From: a bacterium 1XD21-70
GTDB lineage: Bacteria; Bacillota; Clostridia; Lachnospirales; Lachnospiraceae
DNA length: 64,000 nucleotides
Assembly (NCBI GenBank): GCA_003669055.1
Contig: RAYB01000005.1
Coordinates: 1-64,000 of the forward strand
Reading direction: 5' to 3'
This document shows positions 44,672 to 53,609 of the stretch, in pieces. The notes beneath the pieces were generated by a model that was not told where the DNA came from, ran no database searches, and was given only the letters and a program-made list of their open reading frames with translations. The number at the start of each line of letters is the position of its first letter. Position 1 is the first letter of the stretch. A program made the translations under genes and the position numbers.

Positions 44672-44708
44672 AAAAGGCAGCTGCCAATCCTGCGCAGCTG
44701 CCTTTTTG
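44672..44708. terminator. Bidirectional intrinsic terminator
   Basis: A perfect 14-bp stem (AAAAAGGCAGCTGC with GCAGCTGCCTTTTT) around a 9-nt loop lies between two convergent genes. T runs occur at the end on both strands, so it can stop transcription from either side. Confidence 0.92.
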
Positions 44709-44713
44709 CTGTT

Positions 44714-45517
44714 CTAATTTAATTTTTCACGGATCCGGCAGCCGCGTTCATAGGCGGCTGCGAAATATTCTTCTGCGGACATGCTTAGGTACTCGGGCCG
44801 GTTCTGGTCAGAAACCTCCAGGGTGACAGGGCCTTGGTAATGGCAGAGGTTCAGTCGGCTGGCATACCAGTCCCAGTCCAATATCCCGTCGAAGGGGAGG
44901 AGGTGGAGGTCATCCCGGTAATCGATGTTGCCGGGCTGGGTGACGCCCCTGTTGTCATGGATGTGGAGGCACATCAGCCGGTCCCCGTAGAACTTTAGCA
45001 TGTCGGTGTCCGGGGTGTAGCATAGGTTGTGGCCGATATCCCAGCAGAAGCCGTGGAAGGGATCCTGGACGGAATCCATGACAGCCCGCAGATGGGGCAG
45101 GGGCTCGATGTTTTCAAAGCAGATATGTATCTCCAGGCTTTTGGCGTAATCGCAAAGATCCTGGAAACGTGCCAGCCCTTCTTTGTTTACCTGGGGGGCA
45201 TGGTTTCCTACCGTCGTATGCAGGATAAACCTGTGAACTTGGGCTTGGCGGCAGTCATAGAGGATGCTTTTCATGAAATCCAGGTATCCGTCCCCGGTTT
45301 TCCCTGCTTCCCACATCCGGTTGGCAAACTGAAACGGACCGTGGACTGCCTCAAAATCGAGCTGGTGATCTTTGAGGAGCCTGGCCCAGGATCCTAACGG
45401 CTCGCTCCCGGTGTACATGGTAAAAAAGCCGTCGAACCCTGTTTTCTTGATCAGGGGAATCTGTTCTTCGATAGGGATCTTGCTCCCGACAATGGGGCAA
45501 ATATGGATATGGCGCAT
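44714..45517 (-). CDS. Sugar phosphate isomerase/epimerase (xylose isomerase-like TIM barrel)
   Basis: A 267-residue AP-endonuclease-2-type TIM barrel. RHIHICPIVGSKIPIEEQIP starts the barrel. Metal-ligand motifs are FEAVHGPFQFANRMWE, RFILHTTVGNHAP, ICFENIEPLPHLR (Glu), CWDIGHNLCYTPD (Asp, His) and LHIHDNRGVTQPGNID (His). Substrate is unknown. GGGAGG seven to ten bases before ATG 45517 makes that start preferable to 45574. It is divergent from the ABC-GH2 operon and may act on the sugar that operon imports. Confidence 0.85.
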   Translation of the reverse strand: MRHIHICPIVGSKIPIEEQIPLIKKTGFDGFFTMYTGSEPLGSWARLLKDHQLDFEAVHGPFQFANRMWEAGKTGDGYLDFMKSILYDCRQAQVHRFILHTTVGNHAPQVNKEGLARFQDLCDYAKSLEIHICFENIEPLPHLRAVMDSVQDPFHGFCWDIGHNLCYTPDTDMLKFYGDRLMCLHIHDNRGVTQPGNIDYRDDLHLLPFDGILDWDWYASRLNLCHYQGPVTLEVSDQNRPEYLSMSAEEYFAAAYERGCRIREKLN

Positions 45518-45553
45518 GATTGGCCTCCCTTCCTGTTCTTTTATGTTAGGAAA

Positions 45554-45582
45554 AGTGTATCCCGGTTTATCCAAAAATGCAA
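45554..45582 (-). promoter_or_regulatory. Candidate promoter of the isomerase gene
   Basis: On the minus strand TTGCAT (45582-45577), a 17-nt spacer and TACACT (45559-45554). Each hexamer matches consensus in about four positions. It would start a short leader of about 30 nt. Confidence 0.45.
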
Positions 45583-45735
45583 GCAGAATTGGTTTTTTAC
45601 ATTATTTTAGTTTATATGGAGAAAAATAAGGCTTATTTATTTCATAAATAATATAATAAAATAATGCAGAAATAAAGAAAAGCAGTATTTTAATAGATGA
45701 AATACACAATTTATGATAAAATAACATAAAGAATG

Positions 45736-45764
45736 TTGACAAACTGACAAAAATATGCTAATGT
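45736..45764 (+). promoter_or_regulatory. Promoter of the ABC transporter/GH2 operon
   Basis: TTGACA (45736-45741), 17-nt spacer, TAATGT (45759-45764). Transcription would begin near 45771, leaving a 115-nt leader. Confidence 0.75.
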
Positions 45765-45886
45765 AAAGCTACAGAAACAAAGAAACTTTTTAACTATTTT
45801 ATATTTGCAGGTTCCTTTAGGGGTATTTATTACATGAAAAACGTAGCGGATGGTAGGGGACAGATGCAAAGAAAAGGAGAGAGAAG

Positions 45887-47221
45887 ATGAAAAAAAGCGT
45901 AGCATTGTTACTGGCAGGCGTGATGGCTCTGTCGCTGACGGCGTGCGGCGGAGGCGGTTCTTCCCAGGGCAGCGGCTCGGCGGCGGCACCGGCAGCAGGG
46001 GGAGCGTCCCAGGCCGAAACGGGGAATGGCGCAGCGTCGGCAGGCGCGGAGGGGAAGACGAAGATTACCTTTATCAATGGTTTTACCGGCGGTGACGGCC
46101 CCTTTATGAGCAAGATCGTGGACGGCTTCAATGAATCCCAGGATCAGTATTTCATTGAACAGCTGCAGGATTCGGACCATTATACCAAGTTCAAAGCGGA
46201 TAATTTTGATATGCTGATTATCCATGCGGATTGGATTTCCACCTACCATGCACTGGGGCTTCTGAGGGAGGTTTCTGATATTTATGAGCAGGCGGGCATT
46301 TCCTTTGAGGATGATTTCCACCCGATCACCCAGACATATGCCAAGTATGAGGACGGGGTTTTTGCATTCCCCCTGGATCTGTATGCAGAGACTTTCTTCT
46401 ATAACAAGGAATTGGTAGAGACGCCGCCGGCAAATTATGCAGACATGGTTGCGCTTAGGGATAAGCTGGATTCGGAGAATACGCAGGTGTATCCGATCGG
46501 CCTGCCGCTGACCGGCGACCATCAATGGGCATGGATGACAGCCCTGGGGCAGTCCGGCTGCAGCTGGGTAGAGGGCGAGCATATCAAGATGGACACCGAG
46601 GAGGTCTGCGATGCTTTCATGAAGGTGCATGACTTAATCTATGTGGATCATTTGAGCGCAGCCGGGCTGGGCGACCAGGACCATTACAATACCTTTGTCA
46701 ATGAATCTACCGACAATGCCAATGTGAAGGTGGCGATGAGCCTGACAGGCCCGTGGAAGTATGTTACGGCCAAGGAGATTTTGGGGGATAACTTAGGGAT
46801 CGGGACGCTGCCGCAGATTTATGGCGATACCCCTTGTGTCCCGGCAGGCGGGCATACCTTTGCGGTATCTGCCGAGGTGACGGATGAGGCAAAGCTGGCC
46901 GGGATCGCGGCATTCATGCAGTATGCGTACCAGCCGGATGTGATGCTGAACTGGGCGGATTCCGGGCAGGCGCCCATCCACCTGGCTACCATGGAGAAGG
47001 TGAAGGAGGATCCGGAGAAGTATCCGGTGGCCAATGTGAACTATGGGATTTTTGATGATGCCATGATCCTGCCGGCGATTTACAATATCCGTGAGCAGGT
47101 GAAGTATGTGAATGCCAATGTGTGGTCATTGGTGCTGCAGACCCCGGACCTGACCAGGGAGCAGCTGATGGAAGAGTTGAAAAATGCGACAGAGATCGCA
47201 ACGGAACTGTCGGAGCAGTAG
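45887..47221 (+). CDS. ABC transporter sugar-binding lipoprotein (family 1)
   Basis: A 444-residue extracellular binding protein. The signal peptide ends in a lipobox (ALSLTACGGGG, Cys at about residue 20), followed by a Gly/Ser/Ala linker to about residue 50. The mature part has ITFINGFTGGDGPFMSKIVD, DMLIIHADWISTYHALGLLR, GVFAFPLDLYAETFFYNKEL and VPAGGHTFAVSAEV, all typical of MalE/UgpB-like proteins that capture oligosaccharides. Two permeases follow; no ATPase gene is present, so a shared MsmX-type ATPase is likely. Confidence 0.9.
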   Translation: MKKSVALLLAGVMALSLTACGGGGSSQGSGSAAAPAAGGASQAETGNGAASAGAEGKTKITFINGFTGGDGPFMSKIVDGFNESQDQYFIEQLQDSDHYTKFKADNFDMLIIHADWISTYHALGLLREVSDIYEQAGISFEDDFHPITQTYAKYEDGVFAFPLDLYAETFFYNKELVETPPANYADMVALRDKLDSENTQVYPIGLPLTGDHQWAWMTALGQSGCSWVEGEHIKMDTEEVCDAFMKVHDLIYVDHLSAAGLGDQDHYNTFVNESTDNANVKVAMSLTGPWKYVTAKEILGDNLGIGTLPQIYGDTPCVPAGGHTFAVSAEVTDEAKLAGIAAFMQYAYQPDVMLNWADSGQAPIHLATMEKVKEDPEKYPVANVNYGIFDDAMILPAIYNIREQVKYVNANVWSLVLQTPDLTREQLMEELKNATEIATELSEQ

Positions 47222-47270
47222 GGCGGGCAGCCTTTCGCTAAGCTTGTTTTCCGTATTCTAGGAAGATACC

Positions 47271-47303
47271 GGCATGCCGGGGGCAGCAGTTTCCCGGCAT
47301 GCC
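47271..47303 (+). terminator. Intercistronic hairpin after the binding-protein gene
   Basis: GGCATGCCGGG (47271-47281) pairs perfectly with CCCGGCATGCC (47293-47303) around an 11-nt loop. No T run follows. Such hairpins between a binding protein and its permeases protect the upstream mRNA or attenuate transcription, giving more binding protein than permease. Confidence 0.75.
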
Positions 47304-47342
47304 TGGGAAGGCTGCAAGGCAGCCGGAAAGGGTAGGTAGAAG

Positions 47343-48236
47343 ATGAAAAAGAAGACAACGACAGCCGTTTTGTTTGTACTGCCTTTTATCCTGTTTTTTA
47401 CGATGTTTTGGCTGATACCTTTCATTTATGGGATCGTGATGAGCGTAAGCAAATATAGCCTGGTAAAGGGGAACCAGGGGTTTGTGGGCCTTGAGAATTA
47501 TATTAAGATATTGTTTTCTTCCTCCATGTACAACAAGTCGTTCTGGCTTGGCATGAAGAACACGCTGATTTTCGTGATCCTGACCACGCCGTTTTTGGTG
47601 TTGGGGAGCCTGGCGCTGGCTCTGCTCTTAGACCGGCTGCCGGATCGGGTGAAGGGGGTTTTCCGGACGATTTACTTTGCGTCTTATGCGGTTTCGGTAA
47701 CTGCCGTGGCAGCCGTCTTTGTATGGCTGATGAAGGGGAACGGCGGTTATTTGAACAACCTGATGATGAACTTGGGGATTATCGATAAGGCAGTCCCGTG
47801 GATGGAGCAGCAGCCTTTTGTGTGGGTGTCGCTGACTGTGGCGACGATCTGGTGGACGATCGGTTACAATATGATGCTGTTTGTCAATGCACTTAATGAG
47901 ATTGACACGCAGCTGTACGAAGCGTCAGGGATTGATGGGGCAAATTTTTGGACCCAGCTGAGATATATCATCTTCCCGGGCATTAAAAATGTGTTCTGGT
48001 TTGTGCTGATGACCACGATTATTGCTTCCTTCAACGTATATGGGCAGACAAGGCTGATGACGCAGGGCGGGCCGGGGGAAACAACAAAGCCGATGATTAT
48101 GATGATCACGTCCACCATTATGGACCGCAATGACTTGGGGGTGGGCAGTGCGATGACCATCCTGATGGGGATTGTCATTGTGCTGTGCTCGGTGGGGCAG
48201 TATTATCTGACCAAAGAAAAAGAAGAACTCAGGTAG
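47343..48236 (+). CDS. ABC sugar permease, MalF/UgpA type
   Basis: A 297-residue inner-membrane permease with six segments. The ATPase-contact EAA loop is EASGIDGANFWTQLRYIIFP (about residues 192-211). TMFWLIPFIYGIVMSVSKYS near the N-terminus is typical of the family. It works with the next permease and the upstream lipoprotein. Confidence 0.92.
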   Translation: MKKKTTTAVLFVLPFILFFTMFWLIPFIYGIVMSVSKYSLVKGNQGFVGLENYIKILFSSSMYNKSFWLGMKNTLIFVILTTPFLVLGSLALALLLDRLPDRVKGVFRTIYFASYAVSVTAVAAVFVWLMKGNGGYLNNLMMNLGIIDKAVPWMEQQPFVWVSLTVATIWWTIGYNMMLFVNALNEIDTQLYEASGIDGANFWTQLRYIIFPGIKNVFWFVLMTTIIASFNVYGQTRLMTQGGPGETTKPMIMMITSTIMDRNDLGVGSAMTILMGIVIVLCSVGQYYLTKEKEELR

Positions 48237-48249
48237 GAGGAGGGGGACT

Positions 48250-49080
48250 ATGAGAGCAAAACAAATAAATAAAATATTTCTGGTTATGATTGCCTGTATT
48301 GTCGCATATATATTCCTCCTGCCGCTGCTGTTCATGGTGTTCACCAGCTTCAAGGGGATTGCGGAGTCCGTGACCTCCACGACGCTGCTGCCGAAGACAT
48401 GGACGTTGGAGAACTACCGGGAACTTTTTATGAATACATCCACGTCGCCGGTGATGCGGTGGCTGGGCAATACGGCGGTTGTGACCTGTGCCGGTACGGC
48501 GCTGCGCATTGTCACCAGCGTGCTGGCGGCATATGCATTGGCGAGGCTGCCGGTGCCGGGGAAGAAATTCATCCTGGTGGCCTTGATCTGGGCGATGGCG
48601 ATCCCGGAGATTGTGACATTTTTCCCGCTGTTTTACATTTTCAAGCAGGTAGGGGGGCTCAATACCTTTTGGCCGCTTATCCTGCCGTCCGGGTCGGGTG
48701 TGATGTGCATCTACCTGATTTACAATTTCCTGCTGGCATTCCCCAAGGAGTTGGAAGAGGCGGGATTTGTGGAGGGCGCCAACGTGTTCCAGGTGTTGTG
48801 GCACATTGTGGTGCCGTCGGTCAAGCCGGTGATTGTCACCCAGGCATTTATCACTTTCCTGGGGCTTTACAACAGCTATCTATGGCCGTCGCTGGTCATT
48901 AGCAGGAATGAGAACCGGACCATCACCCTGGGGATTGCTGCCCTGGTATTGGGCGAAAATTATACCAACCCCGGGCTGATGATGGCATCGACGGTGGTGT
49001 CGGTGCTCCCAGTTATGCTGATCTTTATGTTTGCCAACAAATATATCGTAAGAGGCTTTACACAATCAGGCATAAAATAG
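48250..49080 (+). CDS. ABC sugar permease, MalG/UgpE type
   Basis: A 276-residue permease with six segments. The EAA loop reads EEAGFVEGANVFQVLWHIVV (about residues 168-187), and VFTSFKGIAESVTSTTLLPK is the expected first periplasmic loop. The AGGAGG ribosome site lies 14 bp after the first permease. It forms the translocation pore with that protein. Confidence 0.92.
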   Translation: MRAKQINKIFLVMIACIVAYIFLLPLLFMVFTSFKGIAESVTSTTLLPKTWTLENYRELFMNTSTSPVMRWLGNTAVVTCAGTALRIVTSVLAAYALARLPVPGKKFILVALIWAMAIPEIVTFFPLFYIFKQVGGLNTFWPLILPSGSGVMCIYLIYNFLLAFPKELEEAGFVEGANVFQVLWHIVVPSVKPVIVTQAFITFLGLYNSYLWPSLVISRNENRTITLGIAALVLGENYTNPGLMMASTVVSVLPVMLIFMFANKYIVRGFTQSGIK

Positions 49081-49090
49081 GAGGACGAAT

Positions 49091-50836
49091 ATGAGAGAAG
49101 AATATCCGCGTCCGGAGTTTGTCCGGAAGGAATGGATGAACTTAAATGGCCGCTGGGCATTTGAATATGGAAACGAGAGGGCTGAGATTGAGGTTCCTTT
49201 TGTGTGCCAGAGCAAGCTGAGCGGAATCGGAAAGAGGATTAAGGAAGACCGCGTGGCATATGAAAGGAGGTTCAAGGTTCCGGGGGAATGGAAGGACCGG
49301 CTGGTGTATCTCCATTTCGGTGCAGTAGATTACCGGTGCAGCGTGTTTGTCAACCATCGGTGCGTGGGGCACCATACGGGCGGGCAAACTTCTTTCCGGT
49401 TTGATATTACCCGGTACCTTAATTGGGAGGAGGAGAGCATCCGGGTGGAGGTGGTGGATCCGCTGCAGGATGAGAGCATTCCCAGGGGCAAGCAGTTCTG
49501 GGAGGAGGAGTCGAAGTTTATCTGGTATACGCCGAGCACCGGGATCTGGCAGACCGTATGGCTGGAGCCGGTGGCGAAGACCAGCCTGGAGTGGATCCAT
49601 TTTACGCCGGATATTGATGAGGGGACCGTGAAGATGGATTATCAGCTTTCGGAGGGTTCCCTCCTTCCCTGCCGGGTGCATGTGAAGGTGCGTCTGGGGG
49701 AGAATGAGGTTTTTCATGGCAATATGCTGTGCAACACGGCAAGGAACAGCTGGACGGTGGATATTTTCCGGAAAAAGGCGATGGAAGGGGCCTTCCATTT
49801 TACGGGGAATTACTGGAGCCCGGAAAACCCGATCCTTTATGATGTGCTGGTGCAGGTGGACGACGGGGTTACAGGAAAGCCGGTTGATTTTGTGGAATCC
49901 TATTTTGGGATGCGCAAGATCCATGTGGAGAACGGAAAGCTGTATTTGAATAATCAGCCTTATTATCAGAAGCTTCTCTTGGATCAGGGGTACTGGGAGG
50001 ACGGGCTGGTGACGGCGCCGAGCGATAGGGATTACCAGGAGGATATCCGCAAGTCAAAGGCAATGGGCTTTAACGGCTGCCGGAAGCATGAGAAGGTGGA
50101 GGATCCGCGGTTTTTATATTGGGCAGATAAGATGGGGTTCTTGGTGTGGGGAGCCATGGCGAGTTTTTGGGTATATACTCCCCAGGCCGCGGAGGCATTT
50201 ATCAAAGAGTGGATGGATGTCATCCACCGGGATTATAACCATCCCAGCATCATTGTATGGGGGATGCTCAATGAGAGCTGGGGGGTGCCAAGGATCTACA
50301 GCAACCAGCAGCAGCAGGATTTCTCCCGTGCGCTCTATTATCTGGCCAAAGGCTTGGATGAGACCAGGCTGGTGATCTCGAATGACGGGTGGGAGATGAC
50401 GGAGACCGATATCTGTGCCTTCCATAGTTATAAGCACGGGGAGAAGGGGGACTATGAACAGCACGCGGCCTTTAAGGAAGGGCTTAAGCGGATCGACAGC
50501 CTGCACCTGGTGATGGAGAAGCTTTTATTCGCGAAGGGGAGCGGGTACAAGGGGCAGCCGGTGGTGCTGACAGAATGCGGGGGCATCACGGTCAAAAAGG
50601 AGGAAGCGGCCCGGCGGGAGGACGGGGAGTGGGGATATACCTCGGCTTCGGAGGAGGATTTTCTGGATGAGTATGCCCGTGTTGTGGGCGCTATTTATGA
50701 TTCGGAATTGCTGGATGGCTTCTGCTACACGCAGCTGACAGATGTGGAGCAGGAGACGAACGGGCTTCTGACCAGCGGCCACTGCTATAAATTTGACCCG
50801 GATGAGATTCGGAAGATTAACGAACGGAAACGGTGA
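49091..50836 (+). CDS. Glycoside hydrolase family 2 enzyme
   Basis: A 581-residue GH2 enzyme without signal peptide, so intracellular. The N-terminal sugar-binding jelly roll begins YPRPEFVRKEWMNLNGRWAF, followed by an Ig-like domain (about residues 185-275) and the TIM barrel. The acid/base Glu is in IIVWGMLNESWGVPR (about residues 386-400) and the nucleophile Glu in PVVLTECGGITVKK (about 490-503). The NxKG motif of beta-glucuronidases is not seen, so specificity is open (beta-galactosidase-like or other). It probably splits the oligosaccharide imported by the adjacent ABC system. Confidence 0.88.
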   Translation: MREEYPRPEFVRKEWMNLNGRWAFEYGNERAEIEVPFVCQSKLSGIGKRIKEDRVAYERRFKVPGEWKDRLVYLHFGAVDYRCSVFVNHRCVGHHTGGQTSFRFDITRYLNWEEESIRVEVVDPLQDESIPRGKQFWEEESKFIWYTPSTGIWQTVWLEPVAKTSLEWIHFTPDIDEGTVKMDYQLSEGSLLPCRVHVKVRLGENEVFHGNMLCNTARNSWTVDIFRKKAMEGAFHFTGNYWSPENPILYDVLVQVDDGVTGKPVDFVESYFGMRKIHVENGKLYLNNQPYYQKLLLDQGYWEDGLVTAPSDRDYQEDIRKSKAMGFNGCRKHEKVEDPRFLYWADKMGFLVWGAMASFWVYTPQAAEAFIKEWMDVIHRDYNHPSIIVWGMLNESWGVPRIYSNQQQQDFSRALYYLAKGLDETRLVISNDGWEMTETDICAFHSYKHGEKGDYEQHAAFKEGLKRIDSLHLVMEKLLFAKGSGYKGQPVVLTECGGITVKKEEAARREDGEWGYTSASEEDFLDEYARVVGAIYDSELLDGFCYTQLTDVEQETNGLLTSGHCYKFDPDEIRKINERKR

Positions 50837-50923
50837 ATTTTGACGGGGAAAAGCAGAAAAATAAGGTTGGGTTTGATATATATGTAACAAATTTTGGGAA
50901 TGGAACATATAGATGAGGAGAGA

Positions 50924-50969
50924 AGCTGGCCGGAATTCTGGGGGAAAAGAGTTCGAGCCGGCTTTTTTT
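50924..50969 (+). terminator. Intrinsic terminator of the ABC/GH2 operon
   Basis: AGCTGGC (50924-50930) pairs with GCCGGCT (50957-50963), with further partial pairing inside, and is followed by a run of seven Ts. Confidence 0.75.
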
Positions 50970-51113
50970 GCTGATTTTTCAGTTGAATTGTATGACAATC
51001 ATTGAATTATCAGTAAAAAAGAGTTGAAATTATTGTAAAAATTTTAACAATCTGAAAAACATCGGGAATATGCGGAATAGTGGTGAAAAAGTTGAAAAAG
51101 TTTGTGAAAATAC

Positions 51114-51142
51114 TTGATTATTTGGTGAAGATGTGCTAGTAT
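51114..51142 (+). promoter_or_regulatory. Promoter upstream of the GDPD/TRAP genes
   Basis: TTGATT (51114-51119), 17-nt spacer, TAGTAT (51137-51142). A start near 51149 would give a leader of about 235 nt. Confidence 0.65.
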
Positions 51143-51148
51143 AAGTAC

Positions 51149-51247
51149 ATAGTTAAATATCGATTCTTTGATGCAGAGAGTGAGAGAAGCGTCAGACAGC
51201 AGGGCTACGGAATAGAAGTATGCCAAGGTCTGGGGTTTCTTTTTTTG
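51149..51247 (+). ncRNA. Structured leader RNA of unknown class with a 3' T run
   Basis: Downstream of the promoter, an outer stem (CAGAC 51193-51197 with GTCTG 51228-51232) encloses an inner bulged stem (GGCTAC 51203-51208 with GTATGCC 51218-51224). GGGTTTC and seven Ts follow. This looks like an attenuator or a small stand-alone RNA. I do not recognise a known riboswitch consensus. Confidence 0.4.
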
Positions 51248-51384
51248 TCTCAAAAGGAAGAATGTGGTAGAAAGATGTAACGGGGCAGGCAGTGGGGCTG
51301 CTGTTGCAAAAGGTAACTGGTTGATGTGGCAGGGGGCTGCCACGGCACTATGCTGCCGGGAATGGCGGCAGAATGGAGAGGATT

Positions 51385-52122
51385 ATGGTTAAGAATTTTG
51401 CCCACAGGGGATATAGCGGCAAGTATCCGGAAAATACGCTGCTGGCGTTTCGCAAAGCATTGGAGACGGAAGGCTGTGACGGGATTGAGAACGATGTCCA
51501 CCTGACAAAAGACGGCGAGGTAGTCATTATCCATGATGAACGGATTGACCGTACCTGCGTGAACGGAAAAGGCTTTGTGCGGGATTATACCTTGGAGGAG
51601 TTGAGGAAGTTCGACGTGTCGTTCCGGTTTGCCGGGGAGTGCGAGCCGCAGAGGATACCTACACTCCGGGAATATTTTGAGTTGGTGAAGGATTCCTCCC
51701 TGGTCACGAATATAGAACTGAAGACAGGGATCTTCGAGTATGATGGGATTGAGAAAAAGGTATGGGATCTGATTCAGGAGTATGGCCTGAAAGACCGGAT
51801 TATCATCTCTTCTTTTAATCATTTCAGTGTCCTGAGGATGAAGGAGATTTGCCCGGATATGAAATGCGGCCTGCTGACGGAGACCTGGCTTTACAACGCC
51901 GGGAAATATACGAAGGAGACCGGCGCGGAGTGTTTGCATCCGGTATACTTCAACATGACGGAGGAGGTAGTGGCTGAGGTTAAGAGCCATGGGATTGAGA
52001 TCAATACCTGGACGGTCAACGAGGAAGAGGATATCCGCACGATGATCCTGCGGGGCGTGGATTCCGTGATCGGCAACTTCCCGGAGCGGGTAACGCGGAT
52101 CCGCAAGGAACTGCAGGGCTGA
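51385..52122 (+). CDS. Glycerophosphodiester phosphodiesterase
   Basis: A 245-residue GDPD-family TIM barrel that splits glycerophosphodiesters to glycerol-3-phosphate and an alcohol. The catalytic start FAHRGYSGKYPENTLLAFRK, the metal-binding CDGIENDVHLTKDGEVVIIH with DERIDRTCVNGKG, and a C-terminal INTWTVNEEEDIRTMILRGV are all present. No signal peptide is visible, so it acts in the cytoplasm. ATG 51385 with GGAG six bases upstream is preferred over 51373. Confidence 0.92.
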   Translation: MVKNFAHRGYSGKYPENTLLAFRKALETEGCDGIENDVHLTKDGEVVIIHDERIDRTCVNGKGFVRDYTLEELRKFDVSFRFAGECEPQRIPTLREYFELVKDSSLVTNIELKTGIFEYDGIEKKVWDLIQEYGLKDRIIISSFNHFSVLRMKEICPDMKCGLLTETWLYNAGKYTKETGAECLHPVYFNMTEEVVAEVKSHGIEINTWTVNEEEDIRTMILRGVDSVIGNFPERVTRIRKELQG

Positions 52123-52318
52123 GGGCAGGTTCCCTAAGGCTGCAGAGCCTAGGAACGGCAGAACAAAAGGGCGGCAGGCCAAAAGCAGCACAAGGCTGCA
52201 AAACGGCTCAGCCGCAAAAACAAAAAGCGGCGGAAACGGAAAAACAGCAAAACAGCAAACAGGAATAAAATAAGGAAAACAAGGGGAACCACCCCTTGAA
52301 ATAAAAGGAGGTTACAAT

Positions 52319-53398
52319 ATGAAAAAAGCATTAAGCGTAGTACTTGCGGCAGCAATGTGCGTGTCTTTGGCAGGCTGTGGCGGCGGAAACAAGAGTGAGG
52401 CACCGGCTGCTTCGGCAGGCGGAGAAAAGGCAGCGGAGGCAGAGGGTTCTGGGGATGCGGCTGCTCCGGCAGATGACTATCATCTGGTATTGAAACTGAG
52501 CCATGTATTTGCTCCGGAGGAGCAGCTGACCAAGACCATGGACAGCATCTGCAACAACATTAAAGAAAGAACCAACGGCGCTATTGAGATCCAGCATTTC
52601 CCGCAGGGGCAGCTGGCTACCTATAAGGACGGCGTGGAGCAGGTGGTCCGCGGCGCGGAATTCATTTCCGTGGAAGACCCTTCCTACCTTGGCGACTATG
52701 TTCCGGATTTCAACATCCTGGCAGGTCCGATGCTGGTGAAGTCCTTTGAAGAGTATGAGTATCTTCTGGAGAGCGATGAAGTGAAGGAGATGTTCAAGGC
52801 GGCAGAGGATAAGGGGATCAAGATCCTGAATATGGATTTCATCTTTGGTTTCCGCAGCATGATGACCAACAAGGTGATCAATACCCCTGAGGATATGAAG
52901 GGCTTAAAGATCCGTACCCCTGGAAGCCAGCTGTACGTGGATACCCTGAACCATATGGGTGCAACCGCTACTCCTCTGGCCTTCTCCGAGACGATCTCTG
53001 CCGTGCAGCAGGGCGTGGTGGACGGACTGGAAGGAACCATTGATGCCTATGCCACCAACGGCAGTGCCGAGGTTGCCAAGAACATGGCTCTGACCAAGCA
53101 TTTGCTGGGCGTATGCGGTGCTTACATAAGCGTGGATGTATGGAACAAGATCCCGGCAGAATATCAGGAGATCATCCAGGAAGAGTTTAACAATGGCGCA
53201 GCGGAGATGGTGAAGAATATCTCCGAGGGCGAGGCTGCTACCAGGGAGAAGCTGGAGAAAGAGATGGGCATCACCTTCAATGAGGTAGATAATGAGGCAT
53301 TTGCCAAGACGGTTGAGCCGATCTATGCCAACATGAAGAACGTGACACCGGGACGTTATGAGAGATTCAAAGAGATTATTGCGGAAATGCCGCAGTAG
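52319..53398 (+). CDS. TRAP transporter substrate-binding lipoprotein, DctP family
   Basis: A 359-residue periplasmic-type binding protein held by a lipid anchor. The lipobox is VSLAGCGGGN (Cys at about residue 20), followed by an Ala/Glu-rich linker. DctP features include LVLKLSHVFAPEEQL, IQHFPQGQLATYKDGVEQVV, GLKIRTPGSQLYVDTLNHMG (the conserved Arg that binds the substrate carboxylate) and TPLAFSETISAVQQGVVDGL. Ligand is an organic or sugar acid, not further defined. AAAAGGAGG precedes the ATG; a purine-rich 196-bp spacer precedes the gene. Confidence 0.93.
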   Translation: MKKALSVVLAAAMCVSLAGCGGGNKSEAPAASAGGEKAAEAEGSGDAAAPADDYHLVLKLSHVFAPEEQLTKTMDSICNNIKERTNGAIEIQHFPQGQLATYKDGVEQVVRGAEFISVEDPSYLGDYVPDFNILAGPMLVKSFEEYEYLLESDEVKEMFKAAEDKGIKILNMDFIFGFRSMMTNKVINTPEDMKGLKIRTPGSQLYVDTLNHMGATATPLAFSETISAVQQGVVDGLEGTIDAYATNGSAEVAKNMALTKHLLGVCGAYISVDVWNKIPAEYQEIIQEEFNNGAAEMVKNISEGEAATREKLEKEMGITFNEVDNEAFAKTVEPIYANMKNVTPGRYERFKEIIAEMPQ

Positions 53399-53480
53399 TG
53401 CCGCTGGATCGGCCTGGTTGCCCGGGAATCGGTAATACTGCCGGATGTTTTTAAGGCGGCGGTTGGGAGGCCTGGGGTAA

Positions 53481-53512
53481 GAGGAGGGGAGGAGCCGGCT
53501 CCTCCCCTCCTC
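53481..53512 (+). terminator. Perfect 32-nt palindrome after dctP
   Basis: GAGGAGGGGAGGAGCC is followed directly by its exact reverse complement (53497-53512). In RNA this is a very stable GC-rich hairpin with almost no loop. No T run follows. As in the ABC operon, it lies between the binding protein and the permeases and probably sets their expression ratio. Confidence 0.75.
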
Positions 53513-53609
53513 TGTTGCAGGCCGGGTAGGGTCAGTGATTCGGCTGGCCGGATAAAAACCGGTCTAGATTGGGTAGCGTGTACTTCTTGGTAAAGAGAGG
53601 GAAATGGAT

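Larger units (their letters stand above)
45518..45886. other. Divergent intergenic region with two promoters
   Basis: AT-rich 369 bp between the isomerase and the ABC operon. It holds promoters in both directions (described separately) and an AT-rich dyad, TTATTT-CAT-AAATAA at 45637-45651, that could be an operator. No gene is seen. Confidence 0.6.
50837..51384. other. Intergenic region with terminator, promoter and structured leader
   Basis: A 548-bp gap separates the GH2 gene from the phosphodiesterase. It contains a terminator (50924-50969), a promoter (51114-51142) and an RNA-like structured leader (51149-51247), listed separately. Nothing else was recognised. Confidence 0.6.

Noticed and set aside
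45637-45651. AT-rich dyad as a defined operator
   Set aside because: The region is so AT-rich that such a dyad is likely by chance; it is mentioned only as a possibility.
49091-50836. GH2 enzyme as a beta-glucuronidase
   Set aside because: The NxKG motif that recognises glucuronate was not found, so only family-level assignment is made.
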